Part shown: positions 14,346 through 22,748 of the stretch, in pieces
Layout of the letters: each line of letters starts with the position of its first letter
Numbering within the stretch: the stretch's first letter is position 1
NCBI GenBank assembly: GCA_026014605.1
Contig: JAOZIC010000223.1
Span: 1-22,926 of the forward strand
DNA length: 22,926 nt
Reading direction: 5' to 3'
Origin: Candidatus Bathyarchaeota archaeon
Lineage (GTDB): Archaea; Thermoproteota; Bathyarchaeia; Bathyarchaeales; Bathyarchaeaceae
The notes under the pieces: model-generated
Seen by the model: the letters and a program-made list of their open reading frames with translations, nothing else
Database searches by the model: none
Told to the model about the DNA's origin: nothing
Program-made: the position numbers and the translations under genes

Positions 14346-15617
14346 TCACACCCATAAATTGAATCTTACAACCACATAAAGGCTTGCGAAACCCAACTGA
14401 AGCAGGGATGTAATCACACCTACTTTTGTGAACTCCGCAAAACTCAAAGATATACCTTCGCGTTTTAGGGCACCTACACCCATCATCGTTACAGCACCAC
14501 TCAAAGGCGTAGTAGCGCCACCCAAATTTGTTCCAAGAACCAACGCCGACCACACAGCAGGCGAATTTAATCCTGCAATACCTCCAATAATTGGCGAAAA
14601 CGTTAACGCAATTGCAATGTTACTTACAAAACTGCTTGCAAGACCACTAACCCACAAGGTAGTCAAAGTAGCACCTAAGGGGCTTTGCCCAACCGTCTGG
14701 AAAAGCTGAGCGGATAAGTCTCCTAAAATTTGTGTACTTTCTAGCCCTCCGACTACGAACATGAAACCTGAAATGAAAAAGATAGTCTCCCAATCCAATT
14801 TTTTGAAAATCTCTGCAGGGTCTGAGCCACTTATAGCCAAAGCAAGTATAGCGCAACCCAGAGCAACAGCTTCTGCGCCAATACCAAGACCCTCCAAGGT
14901 CAAAAAGAGTACTACCAAAAGGACCAGAATTAGAATTGAACGGTAAAACAGTGTTTTGTTTTCTACACTTTCCCAAGGATTGTATTTCGGCAGTTCCTTT
15001 TTCACACCAAGCCTTTTTCTAAAAATCATATACAAAGCAAAGATTGTAATGCCCCACAAAGCAATTTCACAAACTGCCAAGTATTCGATGAAAGAGGTAA
15101 ACCCTATTCCAGCTTGTAGACCAATTACCATGTTAGAGACCGAACCAATCAGGGTACTTGTTCCACCGAGGTTGATCATTATCATGGCGGAAATGAAGTA
15201 GGGTACTGGGTCGTACCGTAACAGTTTAGTTATTGTTGCCATGGCAGCAGCAATAAGCAGCATTGCTGTGGGGTCGCTAAGAAACACTGAAACTGCGGCG
15301 GCAATAACACAAATAGAAACAAAAAGCAAGCTGGGGTTTCCGTTCGAAAGTTTTACGGCATACAATGCACCAAAACGAAATAGACCGCTACGCTCAGCAA
15401 CTTCTACGACAATCATGACACCTAATAGTAAAAGAATTAGTTGCACATTGATGAAACCAATCGCGGTATCATAAGTGAACACCTCGTACAGAAGACCAAA
15501 CCATGCAGTTAGCAAGGCACCAACTAGGGCTGCAACGGACATTGGAATGATTTTGGTTGCAGATAGCAAAATGGTAAGAACATATATCAAAATGAAAATT
15601 ATTTGAACTTCGTCCAT
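14346..15617 (-). CDS. Ion transporter of the ArsB/NhaD/CitM type
   Basis: A 423-residue membrane protein with about 11-12 hydrophobic helices in two similar halves. Each half has a re-entrant-type motif: NLGGTSTLIGSVSN (first) and TNLGGATTPLSGA (second), the pattern of the ion transporter superfamily that includes ArsB, NhaD, CitM and DASS carriers. In ArsB and NhaD the first motif usually ends GDPPN; here it is GSVSN, so substrate may differ. VFLSDPTAMLLIAAAM and SSFVSNIAIALTFSPII are the matching helices before each motif. Likely substrates are sodium/proton exchange, arsenite or an organic anion; the sequence alone does not decide. The ATG at 15617 is one base after the stop of the upstream membrane-protein gene, with AGGGAG (15622-15627) before it. 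No arsenic genes are nearby, which argues against arsenite. Confidence 0.87.
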   Translation of the reverse strand: MDEVQIIFILIYVLTILLSATKIIPMSVAALVGALLTAWFGLLYEVFTYDTAIGFINVQLILLLLGVMIVVEVAERSGLFRFGALYAVKLSNGNPSLLFVSICVIAAAVSVFLSDPTAMLLIAAAMATITKLLRYDPVPYFISAMIMINLGGTSTLIGSVSNMVIGLQAGIGFTSFIEYLAVCEIALWGITIFALYMIFRKRLGVKKELPKYNPWESVENKTLFYRSILILVLLVVLFLTLEGLGIGAEAVALGCAILALAISGSDPAEIFKKLDWETIFFISGFMFVVGGLESTQILGDLSAQLFQTVGQSPLGATLTTLWVSGLASSFVSNIAIALTFSPIIGGIAGLNSPAVWSALVLGTNLGGATTPLSGAVTMMGVGALKREGISLSFAEFTKVGVITSLLQLGFASLYVVVRFNLWV

Positions 15618-15618
15618 T

Positions 15619-16161
15619 TTACTCCCTGTTCTTCCTGCGGTCGGCCATTTTTGCTAGATTGTCTGCTACTGATTCTGCTCTGCGTTCAACAATTCGATAA
15701 AGGATACGTCCGATATCGTAGATCAAGATAAGAATAATTGCAAGAGCAATATAGGTCGTGGCTATTGACAGAGGATCTTTGATACTATCCTCTAAAGTGT
15801 TGATAAGAGGATAAATCGCAGTAGTCACTAAAATAATTACAATAATGTAGATTGTATCTCGGGCAGCACGTTTCGGAGACCTTTCCTCTTTTATCCCTAA
15901 CCGTTTTACGAAAATGTCCGTTAGAATGTCGCTTAAAACCAAACCATCAGACAGGGCACGAATCAGAAAAATCGCGGTAAAAATTAACGCAATAGTTCCC
16001 ACCAATGTTCCAACTTTGATATCGATTCCAGGAAGACTCATATCACCCATCAGGGGCGGAACAACTGTATTTATCAAATAGAAAATTATGGCCATCACTA
16101 GACTCATGGTCAACCGAGGAAATCGGCTTCGTACTTCTTCTCCAATAGCTTTCTCGACCAA
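15619..16161 (-). CDS. Four-helix membrane protein, first gene of the transporter operon
   Basis: A 180-residue protein with four predicted membrane helices (about 18-37, 48-68, 103-123, 131-151) and a basic C-terminal tail (VERRAESVADNLAKMADRRKNR) that should be cytosolic. A charged segment of about 30 residues separates the two hairpins (VKRLGIKEERSPKRAARDT). I do not recognise the family. Its stop is one base before the transporter ATG, so co-translation and probably a joint function are expected; a partner subunit or small channel-like protein are possibilities. The start is TTG at 16161, supported by AGAGG about 8 bases upstream. Confidence 0.72.
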   Translation of the reverse strand: MVEKAIGEEVRSRFPRLTMSLVMAIIFYLINTVVPPLMGDMSLPGIDIKVGTLVGTIALIFTAIFLIRALSDGLVLSDILTDIFVKRLGIKEERSPKRAARDTIYIIVIILVTTAIYPLINTLEDSIKDPLSIATTYIALAIILILIYDIGRILYRIVERRAESVADNLAKMADRRKNRE

Positions 16162-16194
16162 CTTTTGAGCCTCTAGAAGTTCACCGCATATTTT

Positions 16195-16560
16195 GACGGT
16201 ACATAGATATTAACACTACGATATCAACAAAAATGACATACAAAGACCGACCGGAAAAACCGTTAAAAAAACTAACAAAAAGTCGCATTAAACACCAATT
16301 AGTGCATTTTTGAGCGGTAAACAACACCAAAACACGTAATACATCAGACTGAAAAGAGAAAAAATGAACAAAACACACAACCAACAAAAAAAGGCATAAT
16401 AGAAAATTGGCGGTTTTAGCTAAAAAACAGGGTTTAACATAGCCGCTTTTGCATGGTTTGATGAAACTTTTTTGCATAAAAAAGGCAAAGAGACCGTTTT
16501 TAGGCAGTTTAAGTGGTGTTAAAGCTTTTTTGCTAGAACAGACTAACAGTGAGTTCAATA
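16195..16560. other. A-rich intergenic region between divergent genes
   Basis: About 370 bases, rich in A and in AAC/AAA runs on the plus strand, without a convincing gene. Promoters of both neighbours must be here: a TATA-like GTTAATATC (minus strand, near 16205-16213) for the membrane-protein operon, and CTTATA at 16563-16568 for the next plus-strand gene. Long open frames on both strands (for example minus 16181-16558) have low-complexity composition and no start signals. I see no clear RNA structure beyond a weak GCGG/CCGC pairing near 16409-16445. Confidence 0.5.
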
Positions 16561-16562
16561 CA

Positions 16563-16568
16563 CTTATA
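16563..16568 (+). promoter_or_regulatory. TATA box fixing the start of the small protein gene
   Basis: CTTATA within CACTTATAGAAAATG. An archaeal start 25-30 bases downstream falls near 16592, after the ATG at 16573, so translation should begin at the ATG of 16609 instead. Confidence 0.45.
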
Positions 16569-16608
16569 GAAAATGTGGTTCACTTTGGAAGAAAAACAAT
16601 TGAAGAGA

Positions 16609-16923
16609 ATGGCTGTTGTGCTGCAAGAGTTGGGGCTTAGTTACGCAGAAACTGTTGAAGTAATACATGAAATGTCAAAAGACGCAAACCATGCCCAAAA
16701 ACTGTGGAGAGGAGAAAAGAAGTCCAAACTCATCAAACTAGCCATAACTTTGATAACGTTCCCTGAACCCACACCCGTAAGTGAAACCATAGGAGCCGCC
16801 GTTCTAGTAGCGGGGCTAGTTCAAAACAGAGTGAAAAAAGCAACCCTGCACGTGGAAGATGTTTACAAAACATTCCAAGACGTGAACAAAGACATTCTGA
16901 AAATCAGAAACTTTAGAACGTGA
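16609..16923 (+). CDS. Small conserved-looking protein of unknown function
   Basis: From ATG at 16609 the product is 104 residues: MAVVLQELGLSYAETVEVI, then a basic segment (KLWRGEKKSKLIKLAI), a moderately hydrophobic glycine-containing stretch (VSETIGAAVLVAGLVQNRVK, about 62-81), and a helical C-terminus (LHVEDVYKTFQDVNKDILKIRNFR). The stretch is too weak to be sure of a membrane helix, though a peripheral association is possible. I do not recognise the family. The frame opens at 16573, but that ATG lies inside the predicted promoter. It stands alone and converges on serB, with only 3 bases between the stops. Confidence 0.6.
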   Translation: MAVVLQELGLSYAETVEVIHEMSKDANHAQKLWRGEKKSKLIKLAITLITFPEPTPVSETIGAAVLVAGLVQNRVKKATLHVEDVYKTFQDVNKDILKIRNFRT

Positions 16924-16926
16924 AAA

Positions 16927-18135
16927 TCAGGAATGGGGTTCCTTGTCGGGAACCAACTCTTTGAGTTTTTCTTCAGGTGCACCCAAACAGTACAGTATTC
17001 CGGCAAGATTATCCTTAGTAATAACACCAGCCGCCACCTTCTGAAGAACGTCCTTAGGATAAAGCGCAATACCTAAACCAGAATTTTGTAGCATAAACCG
17101 GTCGTTGGCTCCATCGCCAACAGCAACAACCTGCTCCATCAGCAGATTCTCTTTTTGTGCAATCTCCTGCATCAACTCAGCCTTAGCTTCCGCATCGATA
17201 ATCGGCTCCACAACTTCTCCAGTTAGCTTGCCGTTCTCTATCACAAGCTTGTTAGCATAAACGTAGTCGATACCAAGTTTTTCTTGGATTTTATCAACGA
17301 ACTGAGTGAAACCACCTGAAATAAGTGCAATCTTATAGCCCAACGCCTTGAGCGAGGTAATAAGCTCTTCAGCGCCGGGAGTGACATCCAAGTTATCAAC
17401 AATTGAGTCAAGAACAGAAACAGGCAAACCTTTCAACAACATGACTCGTTCTTTTAGTGCCTGCTTGAATTCGATTTCTCCGTTCATTGCCCTTGAAGTT
17501 ATTTCACTTACCTTTCCGCCTACACCCGCAGCTTTAGCCAACTCATCAATCATTTCTGCATCGATTAAGGTTCCGTCTACGTCGAAAACTATCAGCCGTT
17601 TTGGTCGACGAAACACAGTGTCTTTTTGGAAAACAACGTCTTGCCCAACAAGTTTACATTCGTCGTGTAAGGCTTTTTTGAAGTCGTCAATTGGCATCGC
17701 TAAGTCGTTGATGTCAATAAGTATTTCCATGGCATTTAATTCGCCATAAGCAATCATACGTATGCGTTCAATGTTAGCGTTGTTTTCGGAAAGAAAACGA
17801 GAAACCCGTGCAACTATTCCAGGTCGGTCTTTTCCAAGAGTAGTTAACATCACAAGTTTTTTGCCGCTTTTACGTGTTCCAGCAGGCATAGGTTCTACGT
17901 TAACATCCAAACCGATGTTTTTGCCCATGTCCAACAGGTTGTCTCTAAGACTTTTCAGAGAAATTGACATACCGCGACAATCAACTATCATGAATATGGC
18001 GAACAGCCCTCTCATGCTGAAGGCTTCAATGTCTACTATGTTGCCGCTTGCGTTGGCTATTAGCTCAGTTATTTCTGTGGTTAATCCAGGTTTGTCTTTT
18101 CCGGTGGCGGTAATCATTACGAAAGGCTCGGACAT
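16927..18135 (-). CDS. serB: Phosphoserine phosphatase with two ACT domains
   Basis: SerB removes phosphate from O-phosphoserine, the last step of serine synthesis. The 402-residue chain has two N-terminal ACT domains (about 5-80, opening ITATGKDKPGLTTEI, and about 94-165, opening LTTLGKDRPGIVARV), both with the KDxPG motif of amino-acid-binding ACT units, so allosteric control by serine is expected. The HAD phosphatase part (about 180-390) has the nucleophile motif FDVDGTL (Asp 185, Asp 187), DAEMIDELA, motif II ISGGF and motif IV GDGANDRFML. All catalytic motifs are intact. I use ATG at 18135, with GAGGGG (18145-18150) 9 bases before it; the frame is open to 18186 but the extra 17 residues are not ACT-like. 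A TATA-like box is at 18211-18220. Confidence 0.94.
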   Translation of the reverse strand: MSEPFVMITATGKDKPGLTTEITELIANASGNIVDIEAFSMRGLFAIFMIVDCRGMSISLKSLRDNLLDMGKNIGLDVNVEPMPAGTRKSGKKLVMLTTLGKDRPGIVARVSRFLSENNANIERIRMIAYGELNAMEILIDINDLAMPIDDFKKALHDECKLVGQDVVFQKDTVFRRPKRLIVFDVDGTLIDAEMIDELAKAAGVGGKVSEITSRAMNGEIEFKQALKERVMLLKGLPVSVLDSIVDNLDVTPGAEELITSLKALGYKIALISGGFTQFVDKIQEKLGIDYVYANKLVIENGKLTGEVVEPIIDAEAKAELMQEIAQKENLLMEQVVAVGDGANDRFMLQNSGLGIALYPKDVLQKVAAGVITKDNLAGILYCLGAPEEKLKELVPDKEPHS

Positions 18136-18210
18136 GACGCATTTCCCCTCAGAAGAACTGTTTCTCGAATTAGCGAATAGTCTCACAGTTCAGTTAAATA
18201 AATCTACCCA

Positions 18211-18220
18211 AGTATAAACG
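18211..18220 (-). promoter_or_regulatory. TATA-like box for serB
   Basis: On the minus strand this reads CGTTTATACT, a good archaeal TATA element. Initiation would be near 18185, giving a leader of about 50 bases with the GAGGGG ribosome site. Confidence 0.5.
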
Positions 18221-18457
18221 GGCATCTGCAACCAGTTTTTCACCAATATCCACAGTTTTACAGGCAATAACAGTTCATCAAATCAACCATAGATAGATGA
18301 AAGGAATGGAGAGAATTGCTGAGGTTCAAGAGAGGCAGAAAGACAGGGATATTAAAAATGTCTTTTCCAGTAGTAACGATTACTAAGCTTTCTCAAAACC
18401 TGTTCAGCTCTCACCATTAGCATCCCGACAATTATTACCTAGAATCTTTTTGAGTTT

Positions 18458-18552
18458 TGCCAAGGCTTTAAGGTGATGTGACAGGGAAAACCTTCAAAAC
18501 CCTGAAACACTATTAACAGCATCTCGATTTTGGCCTCAAAGCCTTTCTGGCA
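18458..18552. other. Long stem-loop of unknown role
   Basis: TGCC (18458-18461) pairs with GGCA (18549-18552); after a 3-base bulge, AAGGCTTT (18462-18469) pairs with AAAGCCTT (18538-18545); after one A/C mismatch, AGG (18471-18473) pairs with CCT (18534-18536). The loop holds a second hairpin, CAGGG (18482-18486) with CCCTG (18500-18504). On the plus strand T6 follows at 18564-18569. Strand is undecided: pairings are about equally good both ways. Confidence 0.4.
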
Positions 18553-18576
18553 CTCATCTTAAGTTTTTTCACCTTA

Positions 18577-18592
18577 TTTTTTTTAAAAAAAA
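18577..18592. terminator. Symmetrical T8A8 element, probable two-way terminator
   Basis: Eight T then eight A form a 16-bp palindrome that presents a T8 tract on each strand. Archaeal RNA polymerase can stop at such tracts. On the minus strand it begins 20 bases past the surface-protein stop codon; on the plus strand it lies after the stem-loop at 18458-18552. Confidence 0.55.
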
Positions 18593-18611
18593 GAAAATGG
18601 GGGTTAAGCGC

Positions 18612-21600
18612 TTATTTGCGCTTTTTCAGATACATGTAGGCTACTACTGCAATTACTGCAACTGCAATTACGGCTACAACGATGTAGACGTAATCCATTC
18701 CTGCGTCACCTGCTGCTTCTGTGCCAACTTTTATTTCTGCTGTGTCAGAGGAGTCGACGATACCTGTAGCATCGGTTACTTGACAGAAGTATCCGTATGT
18801 TCCTTCTGTGCTCTGCATGACAAGATATGTTGACGAGGTTGCGCCAGAAATTGGGACTGCGTTTCCTTGGACATACTGGTACCATTGGTATGTGAATGGA
18901 GCTGTTCCACCAGCCACTGTAGCGGTCAATAGAACGGATTCTCCTTCATTAACTGAAGAAGTCATCGGACTAACAGCTGTAACAAAGGATGTTGGAGTTA
19001 CTGATGAGTCTGCAGCAACAATAGTAAGTTCATCACTGAAAGCATACGAATACGATAGCGAGGGCATGTGTTCGCCGTTAAACCAAGCTATTACTTTCCA
19101 GTTTCCAAACTTGGTAGGCGTATAAGTTACTGTAGCCATTCCGTCTTCGTCAGTTGTAGCATCTCTGTTTATTTCATTACCATCGGGGTCAGTGAAGGTT
19201 ACAATGACAGGCTTGTTTTCCAGTGGTGGATATCCTGCATAGGCTCCACGTGAAGTTGCTTCAGTTAGTTGTTCTGTTGGATTTGGTGCACCAGTTAGTT
19301 GTAGGGTTACTGTAACAGATTCATCTTCTTCAATGTTCACTTGGTTCTTGTCTGTTGAGACACTAATTGCCAGTTGTCTTTCGGCGTGGTCTTCAAAGCA
19401 GTACACATTGTTGTCTTGGGAACCGAAGTATAGCTTTCCATCCCAAATGGCAGGAGAGCTGCCAAGACCACCCTGAGTTGTGTACCAGCCAACAGGCATT
19501 CCGTCTTCAGCGTTCCAGCAGGTCATACCGTAACTTTCTGAACCACAGTAGACTCTTGCGTCATTACCGATACCTGAAAAGATGACCGATGAGAAGATTT
19601 CCCAGCCACCCCAGGCAGACCAAATGTTGCTTTTACCGTCACCTGAAGGCACGGTGTCATTGTATGGTACGATTATTGTTTCGCCATACCATGGGTTTGT
19701 TCCACCAAGGTATGATGTTTGAGTGTCTTCGATTGTTGGCACTAGATTAGCGCTTAGGCAAGCCATTGTTGGTCCTGCTTGTGAGAAGATTCTGTTTCCT
19801 GCAACTACACAGCTACCGTGGGAGTTTTCTCCAGCTACGTATGGTTGTTCTGCTAGGAAGATTATGTCTCCATTTGTTGCATCGTAGACTGCCATAACAG
19901 CTTGATCAACACCCCAATATAGTCTGTCACCTTTTACAATTGGAGTTTTTGTTGCAGCTGTTGAGAAGTAAGTTCCAAAGAAGCCTCCACTTTGACGGAC
20001 ACCTGCCATGTTTACTCGTATCGGGAATTTCATGACAAATGTTCCATCTGCTGTGAATTTGTATATGTTGTTAGCATCGTCAAAAGCGGAATCAGTAGAG
20101 CCCCAAGTTGCAAAGTATACGTAGTTGTCCTCGATTGCTGCTGAGCCTAAGATTGGGCCTCCTGTTTCGTATGACCACACTACGTTTCCGTTAAGGTCTA
20201 CACAGTAGAAAGTGTTGTCATGACAGGACCCAACATATATTCGGTTATTGTAGATTATCGGTGATGACCGAATGTTATGTTGTCCGTGAGCTACTTTAAC
20301 AGCTCTGTATGGACCCATATCAATGCTCCACAGTTGGTTTCCGTTATCGGTGTCTAAACAGTACATGTTGCCGTCGTCAGGACCAATGATTACTTTATCA
20401 CCGGTGACCGCAGGCGTAGAACCAAATGTTGTCATTTTCGGCTCGTTAGTAGTGAACGTCCAGATGTCTTGACCACTATATGCATCGATACAGTATACCT
20501 TTCGGTCTCCAGAGTTAATGAACAGTTTTCCTTTGTCAATTGCAGGTGATGAAAGAATCGGTCCACCAGTAGTGAAAACCCATTTAGGTCCAGCATTAAG
20601 ATTGGTTGGACCAGCGCTTGAGGCAACTCCTGGGTTTTCAACGTTTCCGCGCCACATTGACCATGGTTGTGGAGTAAAAGCAGTGCTAAGGCAAGACATT
20701 GCGCCAGGTTCCCAATAGGTTCCTGTTCCCATGTACAAGCATCCGTAAGCAACGATTGGCCAAGCTGCGTCTAGTTCAACTGACCAAATTTCTGCACCGG
20801 TAAAGGCGTCCCAGCACGAAAATCGGGTAGGAATAGCTTCACGGCCAGTTGTCTGTGAGTAGTCACTTTGGCGTCCATAGATTTTTCCGTCCGCTGCAAC
20901 AGTTTGGTAGTAACCGATATACATGTCGGTTCTTGCCCTCCAGAGTTCTTCCCCTGTTTCGAGGTCAAGACATTTTGTTGCACCGTTTATTCCTTCACCT
21001 AAGTCGTGCCAGTATGTTCGTCCGTATGCGATGATTCCGTTCCAAACGTTGAAAGCACGATATTTAACTCCGTCTCCATTAGCCCATATGATTTCACCGT
21101 TGTCTGCATCGTAACAGATTATCCATTGACTTTGACAGCCCACAACGAGTTTGCCATCTGCATAAGCTGCAGAATAGCCAGCCGCGTCAGGTCTTGCTGT
21201 TTCCCAGAGTTTTTCTCCATTGCTAGCGTCTATTGCATAGACCATGCTAGAGCTGTATGATCCCATGAAGACTTTTCCGTCACCACAGGACAAGAGAGGG
21301 TTTCCTGGTTCGTCCATTATGTACTCCCAGACCATTCGATTTCCATCACCCCTGTCAACATCAGGATTGGAAAGATCCCATCCAGTTAGAATATCAACAT
21401 AAGGTTCTGATCGAAGGGGAGAGCCGGGGACTTCTCGAATTGGACCAAAAATCATTTTGAGGTCGTTATCGACAACAGCACGGAAGTATGCCGCGTTTGG
21501 GGAGATTGTGGCGTCATTCCATAAGAAATTGCCATTGTTTGCGTCAAACATGGCAAGTCCTTGGTTTGTTAGAACTGATACGTGATCATCATCAACTTTG

Positions 21601-22088
21601 TAGATTACAGCTGCTCCAAAGGCTCTAGTCACACTGAGTCCAGCAGGAAAAGTTTCTTGCCAGATTATGGCACCAGTGTGAGGGTGTACTGCGTTAAGAG
21701 TCCACTCGCCGTTGACTGTTGATACCAAGAAGAGTTTCTGGGAAAATGCGACCATCCCAGATTCGACCGTTCCTAGGGCAGGTATATCTTTAGTTTGCCA
21801 TAGGACGTCTGGTCGGTCTGGTGCGGGACCGTCAACATAACAGGTGCGTGAACCTGTGTTGCCGATCCATTGATCCCATTCATAATCTTCATTTAGTAGG
21901 TTGCCATATTCAGCTGCGCTACTTGCTGCGGTATTAGTTGAACTCATGTAGTCTGCGTTCATTACGGTGTTTCCGGCATTAGGATTCGGGTTAAAGTCTG
22001 CAAATGTTATTGAAACAACGAATGTTGTCATCAGAGATATCAAGATTAGAGTTGAGAAAATTTTGATTATAGATTGTGTGTTTTTCAT
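18612..22088 (-). CDS. Large secreted, membrane-anchored PQQ-type beta-propeller surface protein
   Basis: A 1158-residue extracellular protein. The N-terminus is a signal peptide (hydrophobic core about 9-29, IFSTLILISLMTTFVV, then FADFNP). Residues about 75-900 contain many PQQ/WD-like blades with the recurring pattern G-x-(V/L)-(Y/F)-x-G...(Y/F)-C-x-D...G-x-(I/Q)-x-W (for example GKLFINSGDRKVYCIDAYSG and NGEIIWAN), enough for two seven- or eight-bladed propellers, separated near 480-500. About 915-1015 is an Ig-like domain (ISVSTDKNQVNIEEDESVTV), and about 1030-1121 a second one (SVNEGESVLLTATVAGG...YQWYQ...GTYGYFCQV). The C-terminus is a single membrane helix (1135-1154) with KKRK inside. 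It probably acts as a ligand- or polymer-binding or cell-contact protein; PQQ-dependent enzyme activity is unlikely to be inferable because no catalytic motif was seen. Start: ATG at 22088. Confidence 0.9.
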   Translation of the reverse strand: MKNTQSIIKIFSTLILISLMTTFVVSITFADFNPNPNAGNTVMNADYMSSTNTAASSAAEYGNLLNEDYEWDQWIGNTGSRTCYVDGPAPDRPDVLWQTKDIPALGTVESGMVAFSQKLFLVSTVNGEWTLNAVHPHTGAIIWQETFPAGLSVTRAFGAAVIYKVDDDHVSVLTNQGLAMFDANNGNFLWNDATISPNAAYFRAVVDNDLKMIFGPIREVPGSPLRSEPYVDILTGWDLSNPDVDRGDGNRMVWEYIMDEPGNPLLSCGDGKVFMGSYSSSMVYAIDASNGEKLWETARPDAAGYSAAYADGKLVVGCQSQWIICYDADNGEIIWANGDGVKYRAFNVWNGIIAYGRTYWHDLGEGINGATKCLDLETGEELWRARTDMYIGYYQTVAADGKIYGRQSDYSQTTGREAIPTRFSCWDAFTGAEIWSVELDAAWPIVAYGCLYMGTGTYWEPGAMSCLSTAFTPQPWSMWRGNVENPGVASSAGPTNLNAGPKWVFTTGGPILSSPAIDKGKLFINSGDRKVYCIDAYSGQDIWTFTTNEPKMTTFGSTPAVTGDKVIIGPDDGNMYCLDTDNGNQLWSIDMGPYRAVKVAHGQHNIRSSPIIYNNRIYVGSCHDNTFYCVDLNGNVVWSYETGGPILGSAAIEDNYVYFATWGSTDSAFDDANNIYKFTADGTFVMKFPIRVNMAGVRQSGGFFGTYFSTAATKTPIVKGDRLYWGVDQAVMAVYDATNGDIIFLAEQPYVAGENSHGSCVVAGNRIFSQAGPTMACLSANLVPTIEDTQTSYLGGTNPWYGETIIVPYNDTVPSGDGKSNIWSAWGGWEIFSSVIFSGIGNDARVYCGSESYGMTCWNAEDGMPVGWYTTQGGLGSSPAIWDGKLYFGSQDNNVYCFEDHAERQLAISVSTDKNQVNIEEDESVTVTLQLTGAPNPTEQLTEATSRGAYAGYPPLENKPVIVTFTDPDGNEINRDATTDEDGMATVTYTPTKFGNWKVIAWFNGEHMPSLSYSYAFSDELTIVAADSSVTPTSFVTAVSPMTSSVNEGESVLLTATVAGGTAPFTYQWYQYVQGNAVPISGATSSTYLVMQSTEGTYGYFCQVTDATGIVDSSDTAEIKVGTEAAGDAGMDYVYIVVAVIAVAVIAVVAYMYLKKRK

Positions 22089-22268
22089 TTTTTACAATTC
22101 CATTGGTTATACTAACCCTTTTACAAGGCGGTGAACATTTAAAATTTTCCATATAGTGGCACTTAGAATTGGAAAAAATTAAAACAAAAGCCCACAAACA
22201 TAAACTATTTCAAGGCAATGCTCATATTAGATTATAACAAGATGTAGTTTCAATAAAAAGTGAAATTC
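22089..22268. other. Divergent promoter region of the surface protein and the Lrp pair
   Basis: 180 bases hold both promoters. For the minus strand, a TATA-like TTTTAAAT (near 22138-22145) lies about 50 bases from the ATG at 22088. For the plus strand, ATTATAAC (22231-22238) predicts a start near 22258-22262, so the first regulator has little or no leader. Between them is an inverted repeat TTTTCCA (22145-22151) and TGGAAAA (22170-22176), spaced 18 bases, a candidate operator that could serve both directions. Confidence 0.5.
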
Positions 22269-22748
22269 ATGACCACAAAACAAAAGATAGATGAACTTGA
22301 TGCAACGATTCTGAAAACATTATTAAAAGATGCACGAACCAGCTTTTCAGACATCGCTCTAAAGTGCGGTGTTTCTACAGCACTGATTCACAACAGATAC
22401 ACCAAACTAAAAGAGTCTGGCATCATAAGCGGTTCATCCGTGGTAATTGAATCAAAAAGTTGGTTTAACCTCGCATTGGCGGTGGAACTTAGCGTTCAGA
22501 CCGGACACGAGGAATCGGTAATTAGATTGTTAAAAGAGATTCCAAACTTTCGCAATGTTCTTCACGTAGTAGGAAAGTATGACATTCATGCGATCTACCA
22601 TCTGAAAGAGTTTCAGGAAATAAACGAGATACGCAAAAAGCTGTCGACATACGAAGGAATTACTGAAATTAAATTTGTTGCAAGTAACCAAATTTTTGGG
22701 CTTTTTCCAGAAAACCTAGCAATACAACCAAACGGGAATGAAGAATGA
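22269..22748 (+). CDS. Lrp/AsnC family transcriptional regulator
   Basis: A 159-residue regulator with an N-terminal helix-turn-helix of the AsnC type: IDELDATILKTLLKDARTSF opening, SDIALKCGVSTALIHNRYTKL (recognition helix about 30-48), then SGIISGSSVVIES. The C-terminal half (about 65-140) is the RAM/AsnC effector and oligomerisation domain (LALAVELSVQTGHEESVIRLL, FRNVLHVVGKYDIHAIYHL). Length is the family norm of 150-160. I use ATG at 22269; the frame also has GTG at 22260, which would be leaderless given the TATA box at 22231-22238. Its stop overlaps the next regulator gene (ATGA at 22745-22748). The RAM domain's glycine-rich effector loop (VVGKYD) is intact. Confidence 0.9.
   Translation: MTTKQKIDELDATILKTLLKDARTSFSDIALKCGVSTALIHNRYTKLKESGIISGSSVVIESKSWFNLALAVELSVQTGHEESVIRLLKEIPNFRNVLHVVGKYDIHAIYHLKEFQEINEIRKKLSTYEGITEIKFVASNQIFGLFPENLAIQPNGNEE

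Larger units (their letters stand above)
18221..18611. other. Intergenic region with a stem-loop, between serB and the surface protein
   Basis: About 390 bases lying between the 5' end of serB and the 3' end of the surface-protein gene. I find no gene of ordinary size. One 26-codon frame (18306-18386, plus) is not supported by a ribosome site. The right half contains a long imperfect stem-loop (18458-18552) followed by a T6 run and a T8A8 element, described separately. It may be an untranslated RNA, a 3' UTR or a decayed sequence; I cannot tell. Confidence 0.5.

Noticed and set aside
16181..16558. 125-codon minus-strand frame rich in Phe, Leu, Cys and Val
   Set aside because: Arises from an A-rich plus strand with few stops in the complement; no start signal and it runs over the promoter region of the membrane-protein operon.
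18306..18386. 26-codon plus-strand frame (MERIAEVQERQ...)
   Set aside because: Acceptable composition but no spaced ribosome site, no TATA box at the right distance and no recognised family; length is within chance.
18420..18560. Remnant of a transposase read on the minus strand (frame with MLLIVFQGFEG)
   Set aside because: Only about 25-40 codons remain open, no catalytic motif or terminal repeats seen; the stem-loop explains the symmetry as well.
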